From Brevirhabdus pacifica (GTDB taxonomy: Bacteria; Pseudomonadota; Alphaproteobacteria; Rhodobacterales; Rhodobacteraceae), in assembly GCF_002797755.1 (NCBI RefSeq), contig NZ_PGFI01000011.1, positions 1,612,001 to 1,676,000 on the forward strand: a stretch of 64,000 nucleotides of DNA, given 5' to 3'. Each line of letters begins with the position of its first letter. Positions within the stretch are counted from its first letter, which is position 1. Below, piece after piece: positions 26,230 through 35,540 of the stretch. The notes below the pieces were generated by a model. The model was not told the DNA's origin. It did not search any database and saw only the letters and a program-made list of their open reading frames with translations. The translations under genes were made by a program, and so were the position numbers.

Positions 26230-27993
26230 CTACTCTGCGGCCGCTGTCTTGCTGCCCAACAAGGGCAGCTGCACTTCGAAAACTGCGCCACCCCCCTCTG
26301 CGTTCCGTGCCGTGAGGCGTCCACCGAGATCCGAGACGATCCCCGAAGAGATGGCAAGCCCCAGGCCAACGCCGTCGCCGGGCTTTTTCGTGGTGTAGAA
26401 AGGCTCGAACAACTCGTCCAGATCGTCGATCCCCGTGCCGTTGTCACGCACCGCGAGGGTCGCGAATTTCCCAACGGTTACAAGGATATCCAGCTTGCGC
26501 TCCTTCTCGGCCTGCATGGCGTCGATGGCATTGCGGAAGAGGTTGATGATGACCTGCTCCAGCCGGATCCGGTCGGCCAGCACCATCACCTCCTCGGAGG
26601 GTAGCGCGGTGCTGACGTTCACGTCAAATTGCTTCAGCTGCGGCTCCATCATCGCCAGCGCCGAGGAAACCGAGGCACGCAGGTCCATCGGCTCGAACGC
26701 CTCGCCGCCCTTGCGCGCATAGCTCTTGAGCTGCTTCGTGATCGATCCCATCCGCTCGATCAGGTCGTCGATGCGCTGGAAGGACGACAGGGCCTCCTCG
26801 GGGCGCTTGCGCTGCAACAGCAGCTTGGCACCGGCCAGGTAGGTCTTCATCGCCGCCAGGGGCTGGTTCAGCTCGTGGCTGACGGCGGCCGACATCTCGC
26901 CAAGGGCGGCCAGCTTGGAGGACTGGGCGATGGTCTGTTCCGCGACCTCCAGGGTCTTCTCGACACGCTCGCGCTCGGCGATCTCCTGTTGCAGGCGCCG
27001 GTTCAGGCGGCGCAGGTCCTCGGATTCCTGCTGGAAGAACAGCGACTGCGAGGCCGCGCGGCGGCTGAAAAGGTAAAACGCCAACGCAAGTATCAGCGCG
27101 AAGCCCATGATTTCCAACGCAAGAACGCCGTTCACCCGCTCGCGCACCGGGGCGTGCGAGGTGAAGGAGACCAGCCGCCAACCCTGGAACGGGATCCGCC
27201 CGTCCTGGCGCATGTAGGCCTGTCCGCGGAAATAGGCGTCGGGCGGGATGGGGCCCCAGTCTGCGGTGGCCTGGATCGCCCGCTGAATGGCGTTGGGCGG
27301 GCTGCGCTGCTTGAGCGCCTCCTCGATGTTCAGACCCAGCCACAGGTTTTCCGTGGTCAGGATGACCTGACCCGTGCTGTCGGTGACCAGAACCGCATCC
27401 GAGGTGCCGCGCCAGCGGCTTTCCAGCTTCTTCAGGTCGACCTCGACCACGATCACGCCAATGCCGCGCTTGTCCGACTCGACCCGGCGGGAATAGACGA
27501 ACTTGAACGAGCCGGTGTCATCGCGCGAGGCGGTGAAGACCGTGTCGTCGGCGCGCAGCGCCTCGACGAAATAGGGGTTGGTCCGGTGACTGGACCCCAG
27601 CGCGTTGCGGTTGGTGGTGGCCACCGCCCGCCCGTCCCCGTCCAGCAGGATCAACGAGGCCGAACCGATTTCCTGCTGGTAGGAGATCAGCCGCTGCGAG
27701 GTCGCCGAATAGTCGCCCGAGTTCAGCGCCCCGATCAGCGCCGGGTCCCGCGACAGCAACAGCGGCACGACAGAATTTCGCTGCAACTCGCTGACAATGT
27801 TACCGGAATAAAGCGCAAGGCGAAGCTCGGCCTTGGAGCGGGTGGCGATCGTATAACGCTCGGTCAGCCATTGGTTGGTGAACCAGATGGTGATCGAGGC
27901 GATGACAGCCAGCAACAGCACAGCCGCCCGGAGATACCAAGCGATGCGGCCGGTATCGACCGGGGGATGCGTGTGGGTGGCTTGCATGCTCAT
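26230..27993 (-). CDS. dctB: C4-dicarboxylate-type sensor histidine kinase DctB
   Basis: A 587-aa membrane sensor kinase. TM1 is at about 20-40, a periplasmic dCache-like sensor lies at about 45-290, TM2 is near 295-315, followed by a coiled coil (residues 320-360 with EEDLRRLNRRLQQEIAER-like repeats). The phospho-acceptor His is near 372 in GEMSAAVSHELNQPLAAMK; ATP-site motifs are INLFRNAIDAMQ, DNGTGIDD and GVGLGLAIS. It presumably phosphorylates the adjacent DctD at Asp55. Cognate transport genes are not adjacent; a TRAP operon lies 16 kb away. An ATG at 27987 is an alternative start. Confidence 0.88.
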   Translation of the reverse strand: MSMQATHTHPPVDTGRIAWYLRAAVLLLAVIASITIWFTNQWLTERYTIATRSKAELRLALYSGNIVSELQRNSVVPLLLSRDPALIGALNSGDYSATSQRLISYQQEIGSASLILLDGDGRAVATTNRNALGSSHRTNPYFVEALRADDTVFTASRDDTGSFKFVYSRRVESDKRGIGVIVVEVDLKKLESRWRGTSDAVLVTDSTGQVILTTENLWLGLNIEEALKQRSPPNAIQRAIQATADWGPIPPDAYFRGQAYMRQDGRIPFQGWRLVSFTSHAPVRERVNGVLALEIMGFALILALAFYLFSRRAASQSLFFQQESEDLRRLNRRLQQEIAERERVEKTLEVAEQTIAQSSKLAALGEMSAAVSHELNQPLAAMKTYLAGAKLLLQRKRPEEALSSFQRIDDLIERMGSITKQLKSYARKGGEAFEPMDLRASVSSALAMMEPQLKQFDVNVSTALPSEEVMVLADRIRLEQVIINLFRNAIDAMQAEKERKLDILVTVGKFATLAVRDNGTGIDDLDELFEPFYTTKKPGDGVGLGLAISSGIVSDLGGRLTARNAEGGGAVFEVQLPLLGSKTAAAE

Positions 27994-28063
27994 GCCACAA
28001 GCCTAGGGCCGCGGCCGGTGCGGCTCAAGCCGCAGGCCGCCCGGGCAAGGGGGCTGCGAAAGC

Positions 28064-28732
28064 TCAGGCTGGCACCAGGGCATCGATCAGCCCGCGGAAC
28101 ATCGCCGCGCCATCCTCGCCGCCATGGGCCGCTTCGACCCGGCGTTCGGGGTGGGGCATCATGCCCAGCACGCGGCGGTTCTCGGACAGCACGCCCGCGA
28201 TGTCGGCGACCGACCCGTTGGGGTTGGAGGCGTAGGTGAAGGCGATCCGGTCCTCGTCGCGCAGGCGGGACAGCCCGTCCTGGTCGATGACGTAATTGCC
28301 GTCGTGATGGGCCACGGGCACGGTGATCTGCGCCCCCCGCTCATAGCCCGAGGTGAAGGCCGAGTCGTCGGTCGCGACCGTCAGCTCGACGTTCTTGCAG
28401 ATGAACTTGAGGTTGCTGTTGCGCATCAGCGCCCCGGGCAGAAGGCCGGTTTCGGTCAGGACCTGAAAGCCGTTGCACACGCCCAGGATGTGACCGCCCT
28501 TGCCGGCGAAATCGACAACCGCGCGGCAGATCGGCGACTGGGCCGCGATCGCGCCGCAGCGCAGGTAGTCACCGAAGGAAAAGCCGCCCGGCACGCCCAG
28601 CACGTCCAGCCCGCTGGGCAGGCTGCTGTCCTTGTGCCAGATCATCTGCACGTCGGCGCCGGCCTTTTCGAAGGCCACGGCCATATCCCGGTCGCAGTTG
28701 GACCCGGGGAAAACGATAACGCCTGCCTTCAT
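28064..28732 (-). CDS. purQ: phosphoribosylformylglycinamidine synthase, glutaminase subunit
   Basis: A 222-aa class I glutamine amidotransferase that supplies ammonia to PurL for the fourth step of purine synthesis. The nucleophile is Cys86 in LGVCNGFQVL, and the His/Glu pair is His194 and Glu196 in MMPHPER. The N-terminus KAGVIVFPGSNCDRD is characteristic. PurS is encoded 186 nt upstream on the same strand. The partner catalytic subunit PurL is not in the window. This is the small-PurL, three-component form of the enzyme. Confidence 0.95.
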   Translation of the reverse strand: MKAGVIVFPGSNCDRDMAVAFEKAGADVQMIWHKDSSLPSGLDVLGVPGGFSFGDYLRCGAIAAQSPICRAVVDFAGKGGHILGVCNGFQVLTETGLLPGALMRNSNLKFICKNVELTVATDDSAFTSGYERGAQITVPVAHHDGNYVIDQDGLSRLRDEDRIAFTYASNPNGSVADIAGVLSENRRVLGMMPHPERRVEAAHGGEDGAAMFRGLIDALVPA

Positions 28733-28918
28733 CTGGTGGCTTCTCCTCTTGCGGGGCTGCCCGGCGCAGCGCGCGCCCGGGCCGGTGTCGATCTAAGCAG
28801 GCCGGAAGCGGGGATCAAGCGCCCCCTACCCGGCGATGTCGGCCCAAGGCTGGCACCGTGAGCCGCGCCGCGGATGCAAAACCCATCGGGCGCAGCCGCC
28901 CTGACGCCGCTCGGCCGG

Positions 28919-29167
28919 TCAGGCGGCCGAGATCTCGATGTCGTATTTCTCGATCACGGTGTTGGCCAGCAGCTTCTCGCACATCTCGGTAACAGAAGCC
29001 CGCGCGGCCTCTTCGCTGGAGGCATCGACCTCGAGGTCGATCACCTTGCCCTGCCGGACGCCGCCGACCTGGTCGAAACCCAGCGCACCCAGGGCGTGGC
29101 GAACCGCCTCGCCCTGCGGGTCGAGAACGCCGGCCTTCAACATCACATGAACACGCGCCTTCATCAT
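28919..29167 (-). CDS. purS: phosphoribosylformylglycinamidine synthase subunit PurS
   Basis: An 82-aa accessory subunit that bridges PurQ and PurL in the three-part FGAM synthase. The sequence shows the PurS fold: KARVHVMLKAGVLDPQG, the GALGF loop and EKYDIEISAA at the end. AAGGAAAATGCACCG precedes the ATG at 29167; the next codon is also ATG and could be used. A GC-rich inverted repeat overlaps its stop. It lies between purC (upstream, 81 nt) and purQ. Confidence 0.93.
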   Translation of the reverse strand: MMKARVHVMLKAGVLDPQGEAVRHALGALGFDQVGGVRQGKVIDLEVDASSEEAARASVTEMCEKLLANTVIEKYDIEISAA

Positions 29168-29248
29168 CGGTGCATTTTCCTTCGATAGTCCCGAAAAACC
29201 CGTCCCGCGGGCCTTCCGTCATTTTACAAGCGTCAGCCGCGGGGGCTC

Positions 29249-30010
29249 TCAATTGATGAGGGTGGGCTTCACTGCGTGGGTCACGTTGCTGGGCAGGACG
29301 CCCAGGCGGCGGGCCACCTCGGTATAGGCATCCGCCAGGTTGCCGAGGTCGCGGCGGAACACGTCCTTGTCCAGCTTCTGGCCGGTTTCCATGTCCCACA
29401 GGCGGCAGCTGTCTGGGCTGATCTCGTCGGCGACGATCAGGCGCTGGAAGTCGTTGTCCCAGACGCGGCCGATCTCGATCTTGAAATCGACCAGCCGGAT
29501 GCCGACGCCGAACATCACGCCCGACAGGAAATCGTTCACCCGCAGCGCCAGCGCGACCATGTCGTCCAGATCCTGCTGCGCGGCCCATCCGAAGGCGATG
29601 ATATGCTCTTCCGCGACCAGCGGATCGCCAAGCGCATCATCCTTGTAGCAAAACTCGATGATCGGACGCGGCAGGGCGGTGCCCTCTTCGATGCCCAGAC
29701 GCTTGGACAGCGAGCCGGCGGCATAGTTGCGCACGATCACTTCCAGCGGAATGATCTCGACCTGACGGATCAGCTGCTCGCGCATGTTGATGCGGCGGAT
29801 GAAATGGTTCGGGATGCCGACGGCGGTCAGGCCATTCATGAAGAATTCGCTCAGGCGGTTGTTCAGAACACCCTTGCCCTCGATCACGTCCTTCTTCTCG
29901 GCATTGAAGGCGGTGGCATCATCCTTGAAATACTGCACGAAGGTGCCCGGTTCGGGGCCTTCATACAGAATCTTAGCCTTGCCTTCGTAAATCTTCTTGC
30001 GGCGTGCCAT
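29249..30010 (-). CDS. purC: phosphoribosylaminoimidazole-succinocarboxamide synthase
   Basis: A 253-aa SAICAR synthetase that joins aspartate to CAIR with ATP. N-terminal [19 protein letters not shown] binds the nucleotide; [16 protein letters not shown] follows, and [14 protein letters not shown] and [11 protein letters not shown] are further family blocks. Bacterial single-domain length. CGGAGCGCCC lies just before the ATG at 30010. It is the first gene of a minus-strand purine cluster purC-purS-purQ, and faces the ATPase zeta gene across a 286-nt divergent region. Confidence 0.95.
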   Translation of the reverse strand: MARRKKIYEGKAKILYEGPEPGTFVQYFKDDATAFNAEKKDVIEGKGVLNNRLSEFFMNGLTAVGIPNHFIRRINMREQLIRQVEIIPLEVIVRNYAAGSLSKRLGIEEGTALPRPIIEFCYKDDALGDPLVAEEHIIAFGWAAQQDLDDMVALALRVNDFLSGVMFGVGIRLVDFKIEIGRVWDNDFQRLIVADEISPDSCRLWDMETGQKLDKDVFRRDLGNLADAYTEVARRLGVLPSNVTHAVKPTLIN

Positions 30011-30296
30011 GGGCGCTCCGATACAGCGGCGGCCGGGGCAGAACCCGGTCAATTGGCGCCCGTATAGGCCAAGGCCCCTGCAGGGGCAAGATAATGCGCG
30101 CAAACGCGACATGACGGCCCCCACGTCACGGCTCGCGCGCCCCGCGATCAGCCCCTGGCGTCACCGCCCGCGCGCCGCACCAGAACCCTCGCGCCGGCGT
30201 GCGGGGCGGCCCGCCGGACACAGCGAACCCTTGCGCGAAGGCCGGGCGCCACACATATTGAATCGAAGAGAACAATGATTTTCAGCGGGGTACGCC

Positions 30297-30611
30297 ATGA
30301 CAACCTTCGACAGCCGCGAAAAGGCCTTCGAGAACCAGTTCGCCCATGACGCGGAGATGCAGTTCCGCGCCGAGGCGCGCCGCAACAAGTTGCTGGGCCT
30401 CTGGGCGGCCGAGCTGCTTGGAAAATCCGGCGAAGAGGCGCAGGACTATGCCCGCGAGGTCGTCCGCGCCGATTTCGAGGAGGCCGGCGACGAGGATGTC
30501 TATCGCAAGGTTGCGGGGGATCTTGGCAGCGCCGCCGACGAGGCGACGATCCGCGCCAAGATGGCCGAGCTTTCGGCCGTCGCCAAAGGCCAGATCCTGA
30601 ACGAACTCTGA
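30297..30611 (+). CDS. F1F0-ATP synthase inhibitor subunit zeta (DUF1476)
   Basis: A 104-aa fully helical protein of the DUF1476 family. The Paracoccus denitrificans member is the zeta subunit, which inserts its N-terminus into the F1-ATPase and blocks ATP hydrolysis in one direction. The N-terminus (FDSREKAFENQFAHD) matches the inhibitory region and the rest (LLGLWAAELLGKSGEEA) the helix bundle. This identifies an alphaproteobacterial host. The gene stands alone opposite purC; the ATP synthase operon is not in the window. Confidence 0.85.
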   Translation: MTTFDSREKAFENQFAHDAEMQFRAEARRNKLLGLWAAELLGKSGEEAQDYAREVVRADFEEAGDEDVYRKVAGDLGSAADEATIRAKMAELSAVAKGQILNEL

Positions 30612-30852
30612 TCCCGTTTTCGGACACCGCCCCTGGGGGCGGGTCCGCTTGCCCTCCCCGGCACGCGTCGCGAGGCGCGCGCCGGACGCGCCGCCTCGTT
30701 TCCGCCGCACGCGTCCGCCCCGGCCCTGTCCCGGGCGTGTTCGCCCCGAAACCGGCCTCCAAACCGCCGATCCGGGCGCTGATTGTCATAGTTTCGCCCC
30801 CTTCCTCTGGCACCAAAGTCGCTGCCGGGGGCGCAATCGGCGGGTCGATACA

Positions 30853-31518
30853 ATGAGTTTATCCCAAGGTGGATTCGGTGCTCTGGACCGGCGGGCGGAC
30901 GATATTGAGTCGCCGGGCTTCGACCAGCTTTCTGGACAGTCGTGCACAGGGTCTGCCCCCCATCGCGACCTGTCTGACGAGATCATCCCACACGCCCCGC
31001 CCACGCCGCGCCTTTGGGAAATCCCCTGCGTCATGTCCGGCACCCGCATCGCCACCCTGCGCGGTATGCGCCCGGTCGAGACCCTGCGCGAGGGCGACCG
31101 CATCATCACCCATTCCCGTGGGTCCCAGCGGCTTCAGCTGATCCGCAAGCTGCCGGCCCCCGATCTGCCCGCCAACGCCACCCCGACCGACGAGGCCCAC
31201 GCCCCCGTCATCATCGAGGCCGGCGCCTTCGGCAAGCTGCGCCCGATGGAGGCGCTTGTCGTCTCGCCCCAGCAGCCGCTTTTCGTCCGCATGAGCCGCG
31301 GCAGCGGCAACCGCAACCGCTACAACGACACGGTTCCGGCGCGCTACCTGGTCAACGACCGCACGGTGACACCCGACCCCGAGAGCCAGGGCCGCAGCTT
31401 CTACGCCATCGGCTTCGAGCGCCCCGAGGTGATCCAGGCCGAGAACCTGCCGCTGGCCTGCCTGTCGGCAGCCCAGATCACCCGCCTGACCGAATCCGGG
31501 AGAAGCGACGAGGAGTGA
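30853..31518 (+). CDS. Hint-domain (Hedgehog/intein-like) protein
   Basis: A 221-aa protein. Residues 1-55 are low-complexity; the Hint module starts at CVMSGTRIATLRGMRPVETL (about residue 59), where the Cys would be the splicing or autoprocessing nucleophile, then LREGDRII. The end of the module and an obvious C-terminal His-Asn are not recognisable, so self-splicing is doubtful. Many Rhodobacteraceae carry such Hint proteins of unknown use, sometimes fused to toxin or secreted adhesin domains; here the partner domain is missing. The ATG at 30853 follows GGGTCGATACA. Confidence 0.72.
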   Translation: MSLSQGGFGALDRRADDIESPGFDQLSGQSCTGSAPHRDLSDEIIPHAPPTPRLWEIPCVMSGTRIATLRGMRPVETLREGDRIITHSRGSQRLQLIRKLPAPDLPANATPTDEAHAPVIIEAGAFGKLRPMEALVVSPQQPLFVRMSRGSGNRNRYNDTVPARYLVNDRTVTPDPESQGRSFYAIGFERPEVIQAENLPLACLSAAQITRLTESGRSDEE

Positions 31519-31602
31519 TCCCGCCGCGTGGCCCAAGGGCCGCCACAGGGGCAGTCGCGCGGCGCGGTCCTGGGGACGTCGCGCTGACGGGTGGGAGAGG
31601 AT

Positions 31603-31633
31603 GCCTCCGGCGGGGATATTTTCACGACAATGA
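31603..31633. repeat. 31-bp intergenic repeat, copy 2
   Basis: Identical over 31 bp to 13764-13794. This copy begins 85 nt after the Hint gene stop and about 130 nt before the methyltransferase start. Confidence 0.85.
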
Positions 31634-31665
31634 AGGGGCGCCCCCGCGGGGACGCAGCGGCGGAT

Positions 31666-31700
31666 TTGAAGCCGGCTCAACATCTTTATGATAATTATCA
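31666..31700 (+). promoter_or_regulatory. possible promoter with overlapping palindrome, upstream of the methyltransferase gene
   Basis: TTGAAG and GATAAT with an 18-nt spacer lie 65-95 nt upstream of the methyltransferase start. The -10 hexamer sits inside the perfect palindrome TGATAATTATCA (31689-31700), which could be an operator. Found by eye only. Confidence 0.35.
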
Positions 31701-31760
31701 ATTTGCGTCCCGGGCCCGCGCGTGGCAATTCAGCCCATCCTCGTCAGAAAAGGTCTGTCC

Positions 31761-32780
31761 ATGACGCATCCCCTCGCCCGCCTGCTTGAAACCCGCGACT
31801 GGCTGCTGGCCGATGGTGCGACAGGCACCAACCTGTTCAACATGGGTCTGTCGTCGGGCGACGCGCCCGAGTTCTGGAACGAGGATCATCCCGACCGGAT
31901 CAAGAAGCTTTATAACGGCGCCATCAACGCGGGCAGCGATCTGTTCCTGACCAACAGCTTCGGCTCCAACGCCTCGCGGCTGAAACTGCACGACGCGCAG
32001 CACCGCGCGTTCGAGCTGTCGAAACTGGCCGCCGAGATCGGGCGCGAATGCGCCGACGCCTCGGGGCGCACGGTGATCGTTGCGGGCTCGATGGGTCCGA
32101 CCGGCGACATCATGGAGCCGATGGGCACCCTGACCCACGCCTCCGCCGTCGAGATGTTCCACGAGCAGGCCGAGGGTCTGAAGGCCGGTGGCGCCGACGT
32201 GCTGTGGGTCGAGACCATCTCGGCCCCCGAGGAATACCGCGCCGCCGCCGAAGCCTGCGCGCTGGCCGACATGCCCTGGTGCGGCACCATGAGCTTTGAT
32301 ACCGCCGGGCGCACGATGATGGGCCTGACATCGGCCGCGATGGTCGATCTGGTCGAGGGGCTGAAGCATCCGCCCGTGGCCTTCGGCGCCAACTGCGGTG
32401 TGGGCGCCGCCGACCTGCTGCGCACGGCGCTTGGCTATGTCGACGCAGGCGCCACCCGTCCGATCATCGCCAAGGGCAATGCCGGCATTCCGAAATACGT
32501 CGACGGTCACATCCATTACGACGGCACGCCCGAGCTGATGGCCGAATATGCCATCCTGGCGCGGGACGCGGGTGCCACCATCATCGGCGGCTGCTGCGGC
32601 ACCATGCCCGAGCACCTGTCGGCCATGCGCGAGGCGCTGGAAACCCGCCCCCGGGGCGAGCGGCCCACCCTCGACCAGATCACCGCGGCGCTTGGAGGGT
32701 TTTCCTCGGACAGCGACGGCACCAGCGGCGAGCCGGTCGAGACGCGCCGCAGCTCCAGCCGCCGCCGCAAGAAGAGCTGA
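31761..32780 (+). CDS. homocysteine S-methyltransferase (BmtA/MetH N-terminal type)
   Basis: A 339-aa zinc-dependent methyltransferase of the Pfam S-methyl_trans family. Zinc ligands appear as GANCGVG and IIGGCCGTMPEHL. Family landmarks ADGATGTNLFNMG and TNSFGSN match the homocysteine-binding half of MetH and betaine-homocysteine methyltransferases. Annotation pipelines usually call it betaine-homocysteine methyltransferase, but the next gene is a corrinoid protein, which points to methylcobalamin as donor. The last 35 residues are Ser/Arg/Lys-rich. AAAAGGTCTGTCC precedes the ATG at 31761; an in-frame GTG at 31722 lacks support. Confidence 0.85.
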   Translation: MTHPLARLLETRDWLLADGATGTNLFNMGLSSGDAPEFWNEDHPDRIKKLYNGAINAGSDLFLTNSFGSNASRLKLHDAQHRAFELSKLAAEIGRECADASGRTVIVAGSMGPTGDIMEPMGTLTHASAVEMFHEQAEGLKAGGADVLWVETISAPEEYRAAAEACALADMPWCGTMSFDTAGRTMMGLTSAAMVDLVEGLKHPPVAFGANCGVGAADLLRTALGYVDAGATRPIIAKGNAGIPKYVDGHIHYDGTPELMAEYAILARDAGATIIGGCCGTMPEHLSAMREALETRPRGERPTLDQITAALGGFSSDSDGTSGEPVETRRSSSRRRKKS

Positions 32781-32944
32781 GCCCGGCGCCAGGCCGACCG
32801 AACCCGCCTGCGACAGGCTGACACGGCTCCGCGCCCTTCCGAAGGTCGGTCACGGGGGCCACGGGGTCGCTATTCGCCGAGATGCCGCCTCGGATTGCGG
32901 TCAAATACCGGGCAAGAGCCACGCCCCAACCCACGGAGCCTCTC

Positions 32945-33649
<705 letters not shown>

Positions 33650-33697
33650 CCACCGCCAAGGGCGGCAGGGCCGGGCCACCCCGGGAGAGCCGCAGCC

Positions 33698-34375
33698 ATG
33701 AGCAGCGAAGACGACAGACTGACAATCCACGGGATGGGGCCGGAAACGGCCCCTGCCCCAACCTTGGGCCCAGATGCGCCCTCGCCCTCGCCGGGTCAGC
33801 GCGTGCTCCTGCTGGCCTGCGGGGCGCTTGCGCGCGAGATCCTGGCGATCCGCGACCAGGCCGGGCTGTCGCACATGGACCTTATGTGTCTGCCGGCGAT
33901 CCTGCATAACTCGCCCCAAAAGATCCCCGATGCCGTGGCCGAGGCGGTGGCGCGCCACCGCGACGCCTATGATCGGATTTTTGTCGTCTACGGAGATTGC
34001 GGCACGGGCGGGCTGTTGCAGGCCCGCTGCGAGGAGCTGGGGGTCGAGATGATGCCGGGCCCCCATTGCTATGCCTTCTTCGAAGGGGTCCCGCGCTTTG
34101 CCGAGATCCAGGAGCAGGAGTTCACGGCCTTCTACCTGACCGATTTCCTGGTCCGGCAGTTCGACGCCTTCGTCACCCGGCCCCTTGGCCTGGACCGGCA
34201 CCCGGAGCTGCGCGAGATGTATTTCGGGAATTACGAGAAGCTGGTCTACCAGGCCCAGACCGATGACGCCGATCTGGACGCCAAGGCCCGCGACTGCGCA
34301 GCGTTCCTGGGCCTTGCCTACGAGCGGCGCCTGACCGGCTATGGCGACCTGGAGCGGGAGTTGCGCGCGCTTTGA
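33698..34375 (+). CDS. DUF1638 domain protein
   Basis: A 225-aa protein. After a 30-residue disordered leader, LLLACGALAREIL, RIFVVYGDCGTGGLL and MMPGPHCYAFFEG mark the DUF1638 family. Conserved Cys and His residues suggest metal or cofactor handling. The family co-occurs with corrinoid methyltransferase genes in Rhodobacteraceae and has been tied by mutant-fitness evidence, as I recall, to a multi-part B12-dependent methionine synthase. Its exact role is not established. It faces sufE convergently with 21 nt between the stops. Confidence 0.8.
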   Translation: MSSEDDRLTIHGMGPETAPAPTLGPDAPSPSPGQRVLLLACGALAREILAIRDQAGLSHMDLMCLPAILHNSPQKIPDAVAEAVARHRDAYDRIFVVYGDCGTGGLLQARCEELGVEMMPGPHCYAFFEGVPRFAEIQEQEFTAFYLTDFLVRQFDAFVTRPLGLDRHPELREMYFGNYEKLVYQAQTDDADLDAKARDCAAFLGLAYERRLTGYGDLERELRAL

Positions 34376-34396
34376 CGCCGCAGCCCTTGTGAGGCC

Positions 34397-34828
34397 TCAG
34401 GCGGCGGCGGTCTTGCCAGCCGCCACGTGGCGGATCCGCTCGACCATGGCGCGCAGCCCGTTGGAGCGTTGCGAGGACAGATGTTCGTCAAGACCCAGCC
34501 GCGCCAGCTCGGCCGGCGCATCGACCTTCAGCACCTCGCCCAGGGTAAGTCCGGAATAAAGCGCATGCAGGATTGCGATCAGGCCGCGCACGATCATCGC
34601 GTCGCTTTCGCCGTCGAAATCGAAACGCGCCTGGGCGCCCTCGCCCTCGATCCGCGGCACGATCCAGACCTGGCTGGCACAGCCGGTGACCTTGGTGGCA
34701 TCGACCTTCAGCGCATCGTCCAGCGGCGGCATCGCCTTGCCCATCTCGATGACATGGCGATAGCGATCCTCCCAGTCGTCCAGGAATTCGAAGGTCTCGA
34801 CGATGTCTTCAAAGGCCTCGGTTGCCAT
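34397..34828 (-). CDS. sufE: SufE-family cysteine desulfurase activator
   Basis: A 143-aa protein that accepts sulfane sulfur from SufS on a cysteine and passes it on for Fe-S assembly. The acceptor is Cys50 in KVTGCASQVWI. The N-terminal EFLDDWEDRYRHVIEMG and the middle LHALYSGLTLGEVL match the family. CAGGAGATCCC precedes the ATG at 34828. The suf operon is not adjacent in the window. Confidence 0.92.
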   Translation of the reverse strand: MATEAFEDIVETFEFLDDWEDRYRHVIEMGKAMPPLDDALKVDATKVTGCASQVWIVPRIEGEGAQARFDFDGESDAMIVRGLIAILHALYSGLTLGEVLKVDAPAELARLGLDEHLSSQRSNGLRAMVERIRHVAAGKTAAA

Positions 34829-34976
34829 GGGATCTCCTGCGCAGGGGTATGGATCTGACGTAATCGCGCCGGGGCCAAAGGTCCAGCCCCGCGCCCCATC
34901 CCTTGCAAGATGCGCTTTTCAAAAACCGCCGTTTCGGCTAGGCCAGAAGGAAGACGCGGCAAAGGGACGGATTTCC

Positions 34977-35438
34977 ATGAAAACACGGCTGGTTATTGCG
35001 CTTTCCACCGCGGCGTTGCTGGCGGGCTGTGGCTGGAGCGACAGCAGCCTCAATCCCTTCAGCTGGTTCCGGTCCGAACCCGAGGTCCGGGTCGCCGCGA
35101 CCGCCACCGCCATTCCCGCCGATCCGCGCCCGCTGGTGGCGCAGGTCCTGACCGTGGGGGTGGAGCGCACGACCTCCGGTGCCATCCTGACCGCCATCGG
35201 CCTGCCGCCGACCCAGGGCTATTACGACGCCGAGCTGGTCGCGCTGAACGATGGGCGTCCGCTGGACGGGGTGCTGCGCTATGAATTCCGCGCCAGCCCG
35301 CCGCCCGCGCCCCGCCCCGCCGGCACCCAGCCCTCGCGTGAGATTTCGGCCGCCCAGGCCCTGTCGGCCAACCTGCTGGCCGGTGTCGCACGGATCGAGG
35401 TGATCGCCGCCACCAACCGCCGCGCCGCCAGCCGCTGA
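34977..35438 (+). CDS. small secreted lipoprotein of unknown function
   Basis: A 153-aa lipoprotein. The signal peptide ends in LLAGCG with Cys18. The mature part (about 25-150) is mostly beta-strand-like and low in charged motifs; VAQVLTVGVERTTSGAILTAI and YDAELVALNDG are the best-formed segments. No recognised domain or catalytic residues. AAGGGACGGATTTCC precedes the ATG at 34977. It reads divergently from sufE. Confidence 0.7.
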   Translation: MKTRLVIALSTAALLAGCGWSDSSLNPFSWFRSEPEVRVAATATAIPADPRPLVAQVLTVGVERTTSGAILTAIGLPPTQGYYDAELVALNDGRPLDGVLRYEFRASPPPAPRPAGTQPSREISAAQALSANLLAGVARIEVIAATNRRAASR

Positions 35439-35540
35439 TCCCGGGGGCAGCGGCCCCTTTCAGTGATAAGCCCGGCTGAACGGGACGTCATCGCGCGATC
35501 GACCCCAAGGACGGCACGGCAATCACCCGTTTCCTGACCC

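Noticed and set aside
31519-31760. Riboswitch (SAM, SAH or cobalamin type) before the methyltransferase gene
   Set aside because: The leader is short and shows no recognisable conserved core; only a promoter and a palindrome were supported.
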